Assembly (NCBI GenBank): GCA_947499955.1
Contig: CANMQI010000002.1
Span: 186,001 to 250,000, forward strand
DNA from: an uncultured Granulosicoccus sp.
Lineage (GTDB): Bacteria > Pseudomonadota > Gammaproteobacteria > Granulosicoccales > Granulosicoccaceae
Reading direction: 5' to 3'
Length of the DNA: 64,000 nucleotides
Shown piece after piece: positions 34,084 to 41,765 of this stretch. Under the pieces are notes generated by a model that saw only the letters and a list, made by a program, of their open reading frames with translations, did not search any database and was not told the DNA's origin. The position numbers were made by a program, and so were the translations under genes. Positions within the stretch are counted from its first letter, which is position 1. Each line of letters starts with the position of its first letter.

Positions 34084-35502
34084 CTATTCGATGTCCAGTT
34101 CCTTGATCTTGCGAGTCAGCGTATTGCGTCCCCAACCAATCAGGCGTGCCGCTTCCTGGCGGCGATCCTGCGTCTTGTTCAGGGCGCATTGAATCAGGAT
34201 GCGTTCCACCGCTGGCTGGGCAGTGCCCAGCAGATCGGTATGGCCGTCATGCAGCTGTCGATTGGCCCATTGGCGCAGACCACTCTCCCAGTCAACATCC
34301 CGCTGTGAGGGGGCATCCTGAACCTGAGCCGGCATATCCTCTTTCTTGAGCTCGGTACTGCTGGCCATGACGGTCAGCCAGTGTGCCGTGTTCTGTAGCT
34401 GGCGTACATTGCCAGGCCAGCTCAGGGAGCTGACGTAGGCTTCGAATTCCGGGGTCATGACCTTGGTCTCCTCACCCAGTTCTTCCGCTGCCTTGGACAG
34501 GAAATGCTTGAGCAGGCGTGGAATGTCCTCTCGTCGTTCACGCAGGGGTGGGGCTTCGATGCGGATGACGTTCAGGCGGTGGAACAGATCCTCACGAAAT
34601 CGCTTCTCCTCTACCAGCATTTCCAGGTCCTGATGTGTGGCGGCGATGATGCGTACATCCACAGTGATCGGTGTATGGCCACCGACTCGATAGAACTGTC
34701 CATCGGCCAGCACGCGCAGCAGTCTTGTCTGCAGAGTGGCCGGCATATCCCCGATCTCATCCAGAAACAGCGTCCCGCCATCGGATTGTTCGAAGCGCCC
34801 GATGCGGGTGCTCTGTGCGCCAGTGAACGAGCCCTTTTCGTGCCCGAACAGTTCAGATTCCATCAGGTCATGAGGAATGGCGGCCATGTTCAGGGCCACG
34901 AAAGGCTTGTCCGAGCGCGGGCTGTGTCGATGCAGGGCGTGAGCGATGAGCTCCTTGCCCGTGCCGCTCTCACCATTGATGAGAACCGTGATTTTCGAAC
35001 GTGACAGACGACCGATCGCCTTGAACACGTCCTGCATGGCAGGTGCATCACCAATCAGCTCCGGTGGTTCATCCTGTTTTTGCGGATCCTTTGCCTTGGG
35101 AGTGGTGCTGCCCGGCGCACGTTGCTCCTTCTGTACATTACAAGCCCGGCGTACCTGGTCGATGACGTTGTCCACATCGAAGGGTTTGGGAATGTATTCG
35201 AAGGCCCCGCGTTCGAAGGCTGAGACTGTGCTGTCCAGGTCCGAGAATGCAGTCATGATCAGAACCGGTAGTTCCGGGTGGCTGCGCTTCATCTGGTCAA
35301 GCAGAGAGAGCCCGTCAGAGCCGGGCATCCGGATATCGCTGATGACCGCATCGGGGGCCAGGGCATTGGCCCGCATGGCATCCAGCGCTTCATCGGCAGA
35401 CTCGAAGACATTGACTTGCATGCCCGCCTGCTTGAGTGTTTTCTCCAGTACCCAGCGGATCGATTGGTCATCATCTATGACCCAGACGTATTCGTCGCTC
35501 AT
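34084..35502 (-). CDS. ntrC: Nitrogen regulation response regulator NtrC
   Basis: Sigma-54-dependent activator of nitrogen-starvation genes, 472 residues. Domains: receiver (residues 1-120) with [10 protein letters not shown] and phospho-acceptor Asp56 in ISDIRMP, AAA+ domain with Walker A GESGTGKE, the sigma-54 contact loop GSFTGA, Walker B LFLDEIGD, and a Fis-type helix-turn-helix at the C-terminus ([18 protein letters not shown]). I start at the ATG at 35502, giving an ATGA overlap with ntrB and the usual length (E. coli 469); an upstream extension to 35559 lies inside ntrB. It should act at the NtrC sites seen before ntrB and glnA. Confidence 0.96.
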   Translation of the reverse strand: MSDEYVWVIDDDQSIRWVLEKTLKQAGMQVNVFESADEALDAMRANALAPDAVISDIRMPGSDGLSLLDQMKRSHPELPVLIMTAFSDLDSTVSAFERGAFEYIPKPFDVDNVIDQVRRACNVQKEQRAPGSTTPKAKDPQKQDEPPELIGDAPAMQDVFKAIGRLSRSKITVLINGESGTGKELIAHALHRHSPRSDKPFVALNMAAIPHDLMESELFGHEKGSFTGAQSTRIGRFEQSDGGTLFLDEIGDMPATLQTRLLRVLADGQFYRVGGHTPITVDVRIIAATHQDLEMLVEEKRFREDLFHRLNVIRIEAPPLRERREDIPRLLKHFLSKAAEELGEETKVMTPEFEAYVSSLSWPGNVRQLQNTAHWLTVMASSTELKKEDMPAQVQDAPSQRDVDWESGLRQWANRQLHDGHTDLLGTAQPAVERILIQCALNKTQDRRQEAARLIGWGRNTLTRKIKELDIE

Positions 35503-36572
35503 GCGATCTCCATAGGAATAAGTACGGTAAAAGTTGTGTTGCCCGGCTCGCTGGTGCATTCGATCACGCCACCGAGCTGATTCATCGTCGCCTGAGCGAT
35601 AGACAAACCAAGCCCGGTGCCATGATCGGTGCCGGTTACCAGGGGAAAGAAAATCTGGTCGATCAGGCCTTCGGGTATGCCGGGGCCGTCATCGATGATC
35701 TGTATGCATGCTGCCAGTGGATGGCGCCTTCCACCAATCGTGAAATTGCTGACTATGCGGGATCGGAAAACGATCTTGCCGGCATCTTTCAGCGCCTGCA
35801 GGGCATTGCCTGCGATATTCAGTAGTACCTGTACAAGACGATCCCGATCTGTCATGCACTCGGGAATGCTCGGATCGTAGTCAAAGGTGACCTGCACGCC
35901 TTCGGGGGCTCCTGCAATGATGATCTTTCTGACATGCTCGAGCACTTCATGCAGATTCACGACATCACGACAGGGGCGAGTGGTCGGACCCAGCATGCGA
36001 TCTATGAGGCCCTGCAGGCGGTCGGCCTCACGAATGATGATGTTGGTGTACTCGCTCAGCTCCTCATCGGGCAACTGCCGCGCCAGCAATTGCGCGGCGC
36101 CACGCAGGCCACCCAGTGGGTTCTTGATCTCATGTGCCAGACCGCGAAGCAGAGAACGGGCATGCTCCTGCTGAGCCAGCATGGCCTCGTCACGCGCTAT
36201 GCGCAGTGGCCTGTCCACCGTGCTGACTTCCATGATCAGGCCGATGCGTTTGTCATTCGAGCGGTAGGGTGACAGGGACAGATCGACAATCTGTGGATCT
36301 CGCCCGTGCGGCTCGACCGACACCTGTCGTTCGGTAAAGGGTTGGCCACTATCCAGTGTTTCGCGGATACGGGCAAACAGGGTGTCTGGAATGGTCAGCG
36401 CGCGCGTCAGCCGCTGGTCCATGACCTTGCGGGCACTCACGCCCAGCAGTTGCTCGGCGGCACTGTTCACGTAGCGAATTCGCATGGCATCGTCCAGCGC
36501 GATGACCGAACAGGCCAGCGAGTCGAGCAGCGTCATTTCGATTGCCGTTGTGGGCACGGGATAATTAGTCAC
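35499..36572 (-). CDS. ntrB: Nitrogen regulation sensor kinase NtrB
   Basis: Cytoplasmic histidine kinase/phosphatase that controls NtrC in response to PII, 357 residues. It has an N-terminal PAS domain (residues about 12-120), the NtrB-specific H-box RGLAHEIKNPLGGLRGAAQL with the phosphorylated His near residue 143, and an ATPase domain with N-box QVLLNIAGNALQAL, DDGPGIPEGL and GTGLGLSIA. It appears to start at the GTG at 36572; an ATG 12 codons later is possible. No membrane segments. It precedes ntrC with overlapping codons and is preceded by a DUF4124 gene and an NtrC-type dyad. Confidence 0.96.
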   Translation of the reverse strand: MTNYPVPTTAIEMTLLDSLACSVIALDDAMRIRYVNSAAEQLLGVSARKVMDQRLTRALTIPDTLFARIRETLDSGQPFTERQVSVEPHGRDPQIVDLSLSPYRSNDKRIGLIMEVSTVDRPLRIARDEAMLAQQEHARSLLRGLAHEIKNPLGGLRGAAQLLARQLPDEELSEYTNIIIREADRLQGLIDRMLGPTTRPCRDVVNLHEVLEHVRKIIIAGAPEGVQVTFDYDPSIPECMTDRDRLVQVLLNIAGNALQALKDAGKIVFRSRIVSNFTIGGRRHPLAACIQIIDDGPGIPEGLIDQIFFPLVTGTDHGTGLGLSIAQATMNQLGGVIECTSEPGNTTFTVLIPMEIA

Positions 36573-36694
36573 GTCTACGGTTCTGCAATTTACGCACCTT
36601 GCAGGAGCGAACCGATAATCTCGTTATGACTAATTAATAGCTAATGAAAACAGAGGGTTGCGAAATCATCTGTTCATCATGTGACGATCATGGT

Positions 36695-36709
36695 GCACTA
36701 CATTGGTGC
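36695..36709. promoter_or_regulatory. NtrC-type binding site upstream of ntrB
   Basis: GCACTACATTGGTGC matches the NtrC dyad GCACC-N5-GGTGC with one mismatch. A further GCACC half-site lies at 36726-36730. They are 123-158 bp upstream of the ntrB start in the 175-bp gap. No perfect GG-N10-GC sigma-54 element was found here, so binding may repress or autoregulate rather than activate. Confidence 0.6.
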
Positions 36710-36747
36710 CTGTGCCTACGATTATGCACCAAAATGGAGCGTTTCGA

Positions 36748-37299
36748 CTAGTTCGAACTCCCCGCAACGTGATGTCGAACATGAATGTCTATGATTTCAG
36801 ACTCGGCCCGTAGAGTGCCCGCCGGATCGATGAGCTGTATCTGGACCCGATGTGTGCCGCGTTCGGGTATGTCGATAGGCAGTCGATTGCCGTTGCCAGT
36901 GCTCAGAATCTTGCCGTCCAGCAGCACCTGAGCGCTCAAGCCTACGGGTAATGTCTGTGCTGGAGACAGTTCGAATTCTACCCACAAGGCTGCTTGCGGG
37001 TCGATGAAGGTCTGCTCATGAGCCGGGGAGACAATGCTGACACTGTCCACACTCACCTCGGGTGGTGCGGACGAGGAGGATGACTGGTTGCGCGTTGCGG
37101 TGGTCGCAGGCGCCTGGTCCACCACATTCAAGGGCGGTGGCGTCACCAGTACTGCTTCAGGGGCGGGTTGGTCCGTGAAGACCGTCGTACCATCGGCGTC
37201 GATGGTCTTGTAGATCAGGGTCTTGTCAGCGGCGGAGGCGGCGATTGCCAGCCCCAGCAAGGAGACTGCCAGTGAGCGTGTTGCGGTCGTCGATTTCAT
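36748..37299 (-). CDS. DUF4124 domain-containing exported protein
   Basis: A 183-residue secreted protein next to ntrBC. I start at ATG 37299, which gives a normal signal peptide (KSTTATRSLAVSLLGLAIAAS, cleaved near AASA); a frame extension to 37368 adds residues of a different character. After the signal comes the DUF4124 pattern IYKTIDADGTTVFTDQPAPEA, a low-complexity linker of Ala/Thr/Ser, and a C-terminal Ig-like beta-domain (VSIVSPAHEQTFIDPQAALWVEF, RVQIQLIDPAGTLRAES). DUF4124 genes are often found near glnA/ntrB in gammaproteobacteria, but the role of the protein is unknown. It is upstream of ntrB in the same direction with a 175-bp gap containing an NtrC site. Confidence 0.85.
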   Translation of the reverse strand: MKSTTATRSLAVSLLGLAIAASAADKTLIYKTIDADGTTVFTDQPAPEAVLVTPPPLNVVDQAPATTATRNQSSSSSAPPEVSVDSVSIVSPAHEQTFIDPQAALWVEFELSPAQTLPVGLSAQVLLDGKILSTGNGNRLPIDIPERGTHRVQIQLIDPAGTLRAESEIIDIHVRHHVAGSSN

Positions 37300-37428
37300 G
37301 GCCGCAGACTTGCATTTTCTGCACCAGTGTCCCGATTGACAGTCCGATGGAGACGGGGCTGTGTTCAATGCGGGGCTGCAGTCAACCGGGGTGCGGCTCA
37401 GGCCTCGAGCGAAGGGGTTTCTTGCAGC

Positions 37429-37590
37429 TTACGGTAACTTGTTCTGCTGCTTCTCGTTCTTTTCGCTCTCTTTCATCATGTGGGTGATGAAAAACCAGGC
37501 GAAGTACACAGCCATCACGAGAATGAAGGCAATGACGGCGGCGGACAGGATGCCGACAGAATCCGAAAACAGCTCAGACCAGAGTTCCAT
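37429..37590 (-). CDS. DUF3149 small single-pass membrane protein
   Basis: A 53-residue protein that begins MELWSELFSDSVGILS, has one membrane helix (about residues 14-36, AAVIAFILVMAVYFAWFFI) and ends in a charged tail KESEKNEKQQNKLP. This layout (a MELW start, a central helix and a short charged tail) fits the DUF3149 family of proteobacterial small membrane proteins. GAGG lies about 10 bases before the ATG. It is upstream of the DUF4124 gene in the same direction, 129 bp away. Role unknown; small membrane proteins of this sort often modulate a larger partner. Too short to appear in most ORF screens. Confidence 0.75.
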   Translation of the reverse strand: MELWSELFSDSVGILSAAVIAFILVMAVYFAWFFITHMMKESEKNEKQQNKLP

Positions 37591-37868
37591 GCTTGTATGC
37601 CTCAGTTTTGCGTTAGCGAATCAAGTCGATCCGGAGAAACCATAGCGTGCTTCCACACTGCCAGTGTTGACCAGGGTCAAGCGCCTGAGCGATTGCCTGT
37701 CATGTTGGTTACCCTTGCCGCTGAGCGACCGAATCGCTTTCATCGACTTCAGTCATGCAGACTGGATATTGTTGGTGAGCCAATACGAATATGTTGATCG
37801 GGTCACGAATATGGTGAGTATTCCTTGATCATGCAAAATTCTTCTGCCCTCCATTGGTGGGCGCAGGA

Positions 37869-38849
37869 CTACCGCTGAGCCCCGGGATGTTGGTTGCGAT
37901 CAAGTTCGTCAGTGTGTTCACCAGTCTCGTCTGTCACTATTCCCGGAACCTGCGGATCGGAAAACTCCGCAACCAACCACTCCGTCAATGCTCGCGAGGC
38001 CCAGGTGCGCATATGCGGAGCAGGCTGATACAGGGCATAGAATTCGGACATGGCCACTGTCGTGTCAAAGGGGCGTACCAGACGGCCATCGGCAAGTGCG
38101 TCGGCGACCAGGCTGTCGTGTGCCATGGCCAGCCCCTCTCCGGAGAAGGCGGCACTGATGGAGATGGCGAAGGTGGATGCCATGTGTACTTTGGGTGTCG
38201 GTATCGTCTCCATGGATCCGCTGTGTTCGGCAAGCCAGCTCTGCCAGCTGGAGAGCACGCCGACACAATCGAACAGAGGCAGCGAGTGCCAGTCCTCTCC
38301 CTGTGCAATCCGGTTGGCCAGTGCCGGCGTGCAAACCGGAAACGCGCGCTCATGGGCCAGTCTCTTGCCATCCAGTCCGAACCCTTCCGGTCGGGTGAAG
38401 CGTATTTCGACATCGGCCATCTGTGCCGTCTTCTCCGGATCCCATACCGGGGTGACCACGTTCAGGCTGAGCTCCGGGTGTGCTGCCACCAACGCGCTCA
38501 GTCGGGGTGCGAGCCTGAATGTTGCAAAGCCCATACTGCACTGCAGAGTCACGGTACGGGCGCGCTGAGTATTGCGGCTGCCTGCAAAGGGTTGTGCGCC
38601 GGCGCTCAGAATGTTGAAGGCCTCGCGAACCGCAGGCAGGTAATTCGCTCCATCCTCTGTCAATGACAGCGCACGGTTGTGCCGTTCGAACATCGGTTTG
38701 CCGAGGAAAGTCTCGAGGCTACGCACGTGTTGCGAAATGGCAGATTGAGTCAGATGCAGTTCATTGGCGGCGGCGGTGAATGAGAGGTGCCGGGCAGCGG
38801 CCTCGAATGCACGAAGCCAGGTGAGTGGCGGAAGAGCAGGCTTGAGCAT
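37869..38849 (-). CDS. LysR-family transcriptional regulator (GcvA-like)
   Basis: A 326-residue regulator. The winged helix-turn-helix is LTWLRAFEAAARHLSFTAAA followed by LHLTQSAISQHVRSLE (residues about 9-55), and the rest is a periplasmic-binding-protein-like effector domain. The LTWLRAFEAAARHLSF start is characteristic of the GcvA subgroup. It is divergent from the aldolase/dioxygenase pair across 125 bp that holds a dyad at 38875-38893. LysR proteins normally control the divergent neighbour in response to a pathway compound, so the substrate of the aldolase or dioxygenase is the likely effector. The C-terminal 25 residues are charged and poorly conserved in style. Confidence 0.9.
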   Translation of the reverse strand: MLKPALPPLTWLRAFEAAARHLSFTAAANELHLTQSAISQHVRSLETFLGKPMFERHNRALSLTEDGANYLPAVREAFNILSAGAQPFAGSRNTQRARTVTLQCSMGFATFRLAPRLSALVAAHPELSLNVVTPVWDPEKTAQMADVEIRFTRPEGFGLDGKRLAHERAFPVCTPALANRIAQGEDWHSLPLFDCVGVLSSWQSWLAEHSGSMETIPTPKVHMASTFAISISAAFSGEGLAMAHDSLVADALADGRLVRPFDTTVAMSEFYALYQPAPHMRTWASRALTEWLVAEFSDPQVPGIVTDETGEHTDELDRNQHPGAQR

Positions 38850-38874
38850 GACAGGAGCACCGAGTGGGAGTTTC

Positions 38875-38893
38875 GCATTAATAATAGTAATGC
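38875..38893. promoter_or_regulatory. Candidate LysR-type operator
   Basis: GCATTA (38875-38880) and TAATGC (38888-38893) form a 6-bp inverted repeat around an AT-rich 7-bp spacer, 25 bp from the LysR start codon and 81 bp before the aldolase start. Size and place fit a LysR binding site. The half-sites are short, so chance remains possible. Confidence 0.5.
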
Positions 38894-38974
38894 ATTGCCT
38901 GTATATCTATCGCTTGTCGAGCTTCAGGCACAGAGCTAGCATTTTGATCACACGATGAAGCCCGGAAGACGCCT

Positions 38975-39739
38975 GTGAATGTAGAGCTCGCCAGCATTGA
39001 TCCCCCTGTACTGAGCTACGCGACCGAGCGCACGGAGCTGGCCGTTGCATTTCGCTCGGCAGTACGGCTGAACCTGCATGAGGCGGTAGCCAATCATTTT
39101 TCACTTGCCGTGGATGAGAGCGGAAAACGCTTTCTGATGAACCCGAATCAGAAGCACTTCGCCACACTTTGCGCATCAGACTTGCTGCTGCTGGATGCAG
39201 ACGATGAGCAGGTCATGAGTCAACCGGGCGCACCAGACCCCACCGCCTGGGGGCTGCACGGCATGGTCCACAGGCTGGTTCCCCATGCGCGTTGTCTGAT
39301 GCATGCTCATCCGATCTTCTCGACGGTGCTGGCCAGTCTGGCAGATTCCCGACTGCCCGCGATCGATCAGAATACAGCCACCTTTTTCGATCGAGTTGTC
39401 ATTGACGAAGGGTTCGGAGGGCTGGCCTTCGAGGAGGAAGGGCGGCGTATTGCAGAACAGCTGCAAGACCCGAGCAAGCTGGTCATGGTCATGGGGAACC
39501 ATGGTGTTCTGGTCGTCGGTAGCACCGTCGCAGAGACCTTCAATCGCCTGTATTACTTCGAGCGTGCTGCAGAAACCTATATTCGAGCGTTGCAGACCGG
39601 TATGCCTCTGAGGGTGATGCCGGATGACATTGCTGCCAGAACGGCGGCTGAAATAGCGGACTACCCCGGGCAGGCGGATATGCATCTGGCTGGCTTGCGC
39701 GCTTTGCTTGAGAAAGAGGGAAGTGATCATGCTCAATAA
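38975..39739 (+). CDS. Class II aldolase/adducin family protein
   Basis: A 254-residue zinc-dependent aldolase/epimerase-type protein (L-fuculose-phosphate aldolase family). Seen: NHFSLAVDESGKRFLMNP near residue 40, the zinc-site histidines LMHAHPIFSTVL near residue 110, a glutamate-rich segment near 145, and the third ligand region VMGNHGVLVVGSTVAETFNRLYYFERAAETY near 170-200. It starts at a GTG 125 bp from the divergent LysR gene. The 11-bp overlap with the next gene, a 2-oxoglutarate dioxygenase, argues that both act in one pathway. The aldol substrate cannot be identified from sequence. Confidence 0.88.
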   Translation: MNVELASIDPPVLSYATERTELAVAFRSAVRLNLHEAVANHFSLAVDESGKRFLMNPNQKHFATLCASDLLLLDADDEQVMSQPGAPDPTAWGLHGMVHRLVPHARCLMHAHPIFSTVLASLADSRLPAIDQNTATFFDRVVIDEGFGGLAFEEEGRRIAEQLQDPSKLVMVMGNHGVLVVGSTVAETFNRLYYFERAAETYIRALQTGMPLRVMPDDIAARTAAEIADYPGQADMHLAGLRALLEKEGSDHAQ

Positions 39740-40907
39740 ACAACAGTCTGACGAATACACCACCATGCTTGATACGGATTCCATTGCCGGCAATGTGACC
39801 ACGCTACTGCCGGGAGAGAGGGGGCTGAATGTTCCGCTGCCATCGGGGACGCATTACTTCAACTACTACTGGCTGCGCGATGCAGACCCGCTATCCATAG
39901 ACCCGGCGACGCGCGAACGCGTTTTCGACATAGCGGAAGTTGCCGGTGGTCCACGTGCCAGCTCGGCTCGCCTGGACGGAGACTCCCTGATCATCAACTG
40001 GGCCACCGAGGAACACGAGTCACGCTTGCCGCTGGCAACACTGGATGCGTTCATTCTCGAGGGGCGTACACCTGATCCGGCAGCTATCCCTCGGCGTCTC
40101 TGGTATGCCGATTCTCACGATCATTTTCCACGGTTCAGGCAGGCGGACATTGAATCGTCCGATGCCGTGCGATATGACTTCTCACGTGCACTCATAGAAG
40201 ACGGCGTTGCGCTGGTGACAGAGATGGAGAACAGTGACGAGAGCCTGACGCGACTGGCCAATCAGTTGGGGCAGGTTACGCCGACAACGGATGGATACTA
40301 CTTCGACGTCAGGCTGGAGATTGCGCCCACCAATCTGGCCTACACCGCCAAAGCCCTGGAGTTCCATACCGATCTGCCATCAGAGGACGAAGCGCCGGGC
40401 ATACAATTCCTGCATTGTCGGGAGAACAGTGTTGTTGGCGGTTACAGCCTGTTTCTGGACGGTGCGGCGGCGGCCGAGGCTCTTCGGGAAGAGGACCCGG
40501 CAGCGTTCGACTTGCTGGCTCAGCATGATATTCCGTTTTTCCGCCGCCACGATGGCTGGGATTATCGGGCACACCAGAGAGTGATCGAACTGGATCGTGA
40601 CGGCCAGGTGTCAGGCTTGACCATTTCACAGCATCTGCAGGATGCCATTGACCTGCCGCAGTCCTTGTTGGATGACTACTACCCGGCATTCTGTCGTTTT
40701 CTGTCGATCCTCAGGGAAGAGCGATTCGTGAATCGATTTCGTCTGGAGGCAGGTAGCTGTATTGTCTTCGACAACCATCGTGTCGTGCATGGTCGTGAAG
40801 CCTTCGAGGCCAGCAGTGGCAAGCGTCACTTGCGTGGGTGTTATGTGAGTCGAGGTTCGGTGCGCAGTACGTGTCGGGTGCTGAGCAGAAGCGCAGGAAG
40901 GGGTTGA
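39729..40907 (+). CDS. Gamma-butyrobetaine hydroxylase-like Fe(II)/2-oxoglutarate dioxygenase
   Basis: A 392-residue TauD/BBOX-type dioxygenase. The iron triad is visible: HTD in EFHTDLPSEDEAPG (about residue 215) and the distal His in DNHRVVHGREAF (about 355), followed by the 2-oxoglutarate-binding Arg in GKRHLRGCYVSRG. The N-terminal 100 residues are the DUF971-like domain (PLPSGTHYFNYYWLRDADP). In BBOX proteins this segment carries zinc cysteines in the order L-R-D-N-C-x-C-x-x-C; here LRDADPLSID has none. I use the ATG at 39729, preceded by GAGGGAAG. Known relatives hydroxylate gamma-butyrobetaine or trimethyllysine. Neighbour is an aldolase, so hydroxylation followed by C-C cleavage is a reasonable inference. 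Confidence 0.88.
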   Translation: MLNKQQSDEYTTMLDTDSIAGNVTTLLPGERGLNVPLPSGTHYFNYYWLRDADPLSIDPATRERVFDIAEVAGGPRASSARLDGDSLIINWATEEHESRLPLATLDAFILEGRTPDPAAIPRRLWYADSHDHFPRFRQADIESSDAVRYDFSRALIEDGVALVTEMENSDESLTRLANQLGQVTPTTDGYYFDVRLEIAPTNLAYTAKALEFHTDLPSEDEAPGIQFLHCRENSVVGGYSLFLDGAAAAEALREEDPAAFDLLAQHDIPFFRRHDGWDYRAHQRVIELDRDGQVSGLTISQHLQDAIDLPQSLLDDYYPAFCRFLSILREERFVNRFRLEAGSCIVFDNHRVVHGREAFEASSGKRHLRGCYVSRGSVRSTCRVLSRSAGRG

Positions 40908-40971
40908 ACGGCTGTCTTGAATGGGCGTGAAATACTGACAATGAAAGCAGCAGAGTGTACCTGTCAGGCAG

Positions 40972-41289
40972 TCATATTCCAGTTATCGCAAAATCCAGAG
41001 CAGCGAGAACCTGCGCCCGGCAATGCTCCAGTGTGCCAATGGGTTTCGATAGCAAACGACCAGGTACTGCAGAGATCTGTGGTGTCATCAATACGTACTG
41101 CCGTTCTTCAAACAATACTTCGGGCATCAGAACATCCATAACGGCAACATTGACCGAATCCTTGCTGCTCAGCGGAATGACTATTCTGGTCGCCAACGTT
41201 GACAGAACAGAGTGCTGAACATCGATCAGCAGTGGGTATTGATTTCTGGTGGATGTGTTTGTGTTTCGATAAACATCAAACTGTGCCAT
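40972..41289 (-). CDS. ccdB: CcdB toxin (DNA gyrase poison)
   Basis: A 105-residue toxin of the CcdB family, which traps DNA gyrase on DNA. It begins MAQFDVYRNTN, continues with YPLLIDVQHSVLSTLATRIVIPL (family-specific), the central VLMTPQISAVP corresponding to MTTDMASVP in F-plasmid CcdB, and ends ALDFAITGI, matching the W-G-I end needed for gyrase poisoning except that Thr replaces Trp. That substitution could weaken toxicity. The ATG overlaps the antitoxin stop (TGATG). Length is close to F CcdB (101). It is chromosomal, between a dioxygenase gene and the ThDP enzyme gene, all without a mobile element. Confidence 0.92.
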   Translation of the reverse strand: MAQFDVYRNTNTSTRNQYPLLIDVQHSVLSTLATRIVIPLSSKDSVNVAVMDVLMPEVLFEERQYVLMTPQISAVPGRLLSKPIGTLEHCRAQVLAALDFAITGI

Positions 41290-41534
41290 CAGAAATCTCG
41301 CGTCGAGTCCCCGAAGCAACCCTGTTCTTCAACCATATTGTTGTAAGCCACGATGGCCAGCTTGTTTCTTGCATGCCATCTTTCATTTTCAGCCTGGGCC
41401 AGTTTCTCTGTCAGTGCAGCCTCAAGAAGTGCAGACAGGTTGATTTTCATTTTCCTCGATTTTGCCAACAGATCACTGTTGATACTGAGGTTGGTCGGCT
41501 TCTTCTGTGCGTCTTTCCTGTATAGCGCGCCCAT
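41289..41534 (-). CDS. ccdA: CcdA antitoxin
   Basis: An 81-residue antitoxin. The N-terminal half (KPTNLSINSDLLAKSRKMKI) is the ribbon-helix-helix DNA-binding part and the C-terminal half, AENERWHARNKLAIVAYNNM followed by VEEQGCFGDSTRDF, is the toxin-binding tail. It lines up with F CcdA in AE-RW and the F-x-D-x-x-RD ending. The pair overlaps by one base and the antitoxin comes first, as usual for autoregulated modules. Two tandem palindromes 23-44 bp ahead of its start are candidate operators. Confidence 0.92.
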   Translation of the reverse strand: MGALYRKDAQKKPTNLSINSDLLAKSRKMKINLSALLEAALTEKLAQAENERWHARNKLAIVAYNNMVEEQGCFGDSTRDF

Positions 41535-41556
41535 AGGTGTTGCTCAAATGATGGCC

Positions 41557-41578
41557 TATGCGCATAGTAATGCGCATT
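41557..41578. promoter_or_regulatory. Tandem palindromic operator of ccdAB
   Basis: TATGCGCATA (41557-41566) and AATGCGCATT (41569-41578) are two perfect 10-bp palindromes, centres 12 bp apart, sharing the core ATGCGCAT. They lie just upstream of ccdA. Ribbon-helix-helix antitoxins bind tandem palindromes at their own promoter, so this is the probable autoregulatory site. Confidence 0.72.
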
Positions 41579-41765
41579 CCTTGAGATATCAACGTGTTGG
41601 TAGCGCATTATCCAGCGTTTGTCGATCTATCCAACCGATATCATTACCCTGATCAATGTGCTTGATTGACAGGCTTGAGCGACCGTGTTGACAGCGGGCA
41701 GGACGGTCTCTCACAACCCTGCCCGGGACATTCTCATCTCGCCACGCCTGAAAGAGGCAGATTCA

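Noticed and set aside
41557-41578. Tandem palindromes as a CRISPR fragment
   Set aside because: Only two 10-bp units without spacers of array size; position at ccdA fits an operator.
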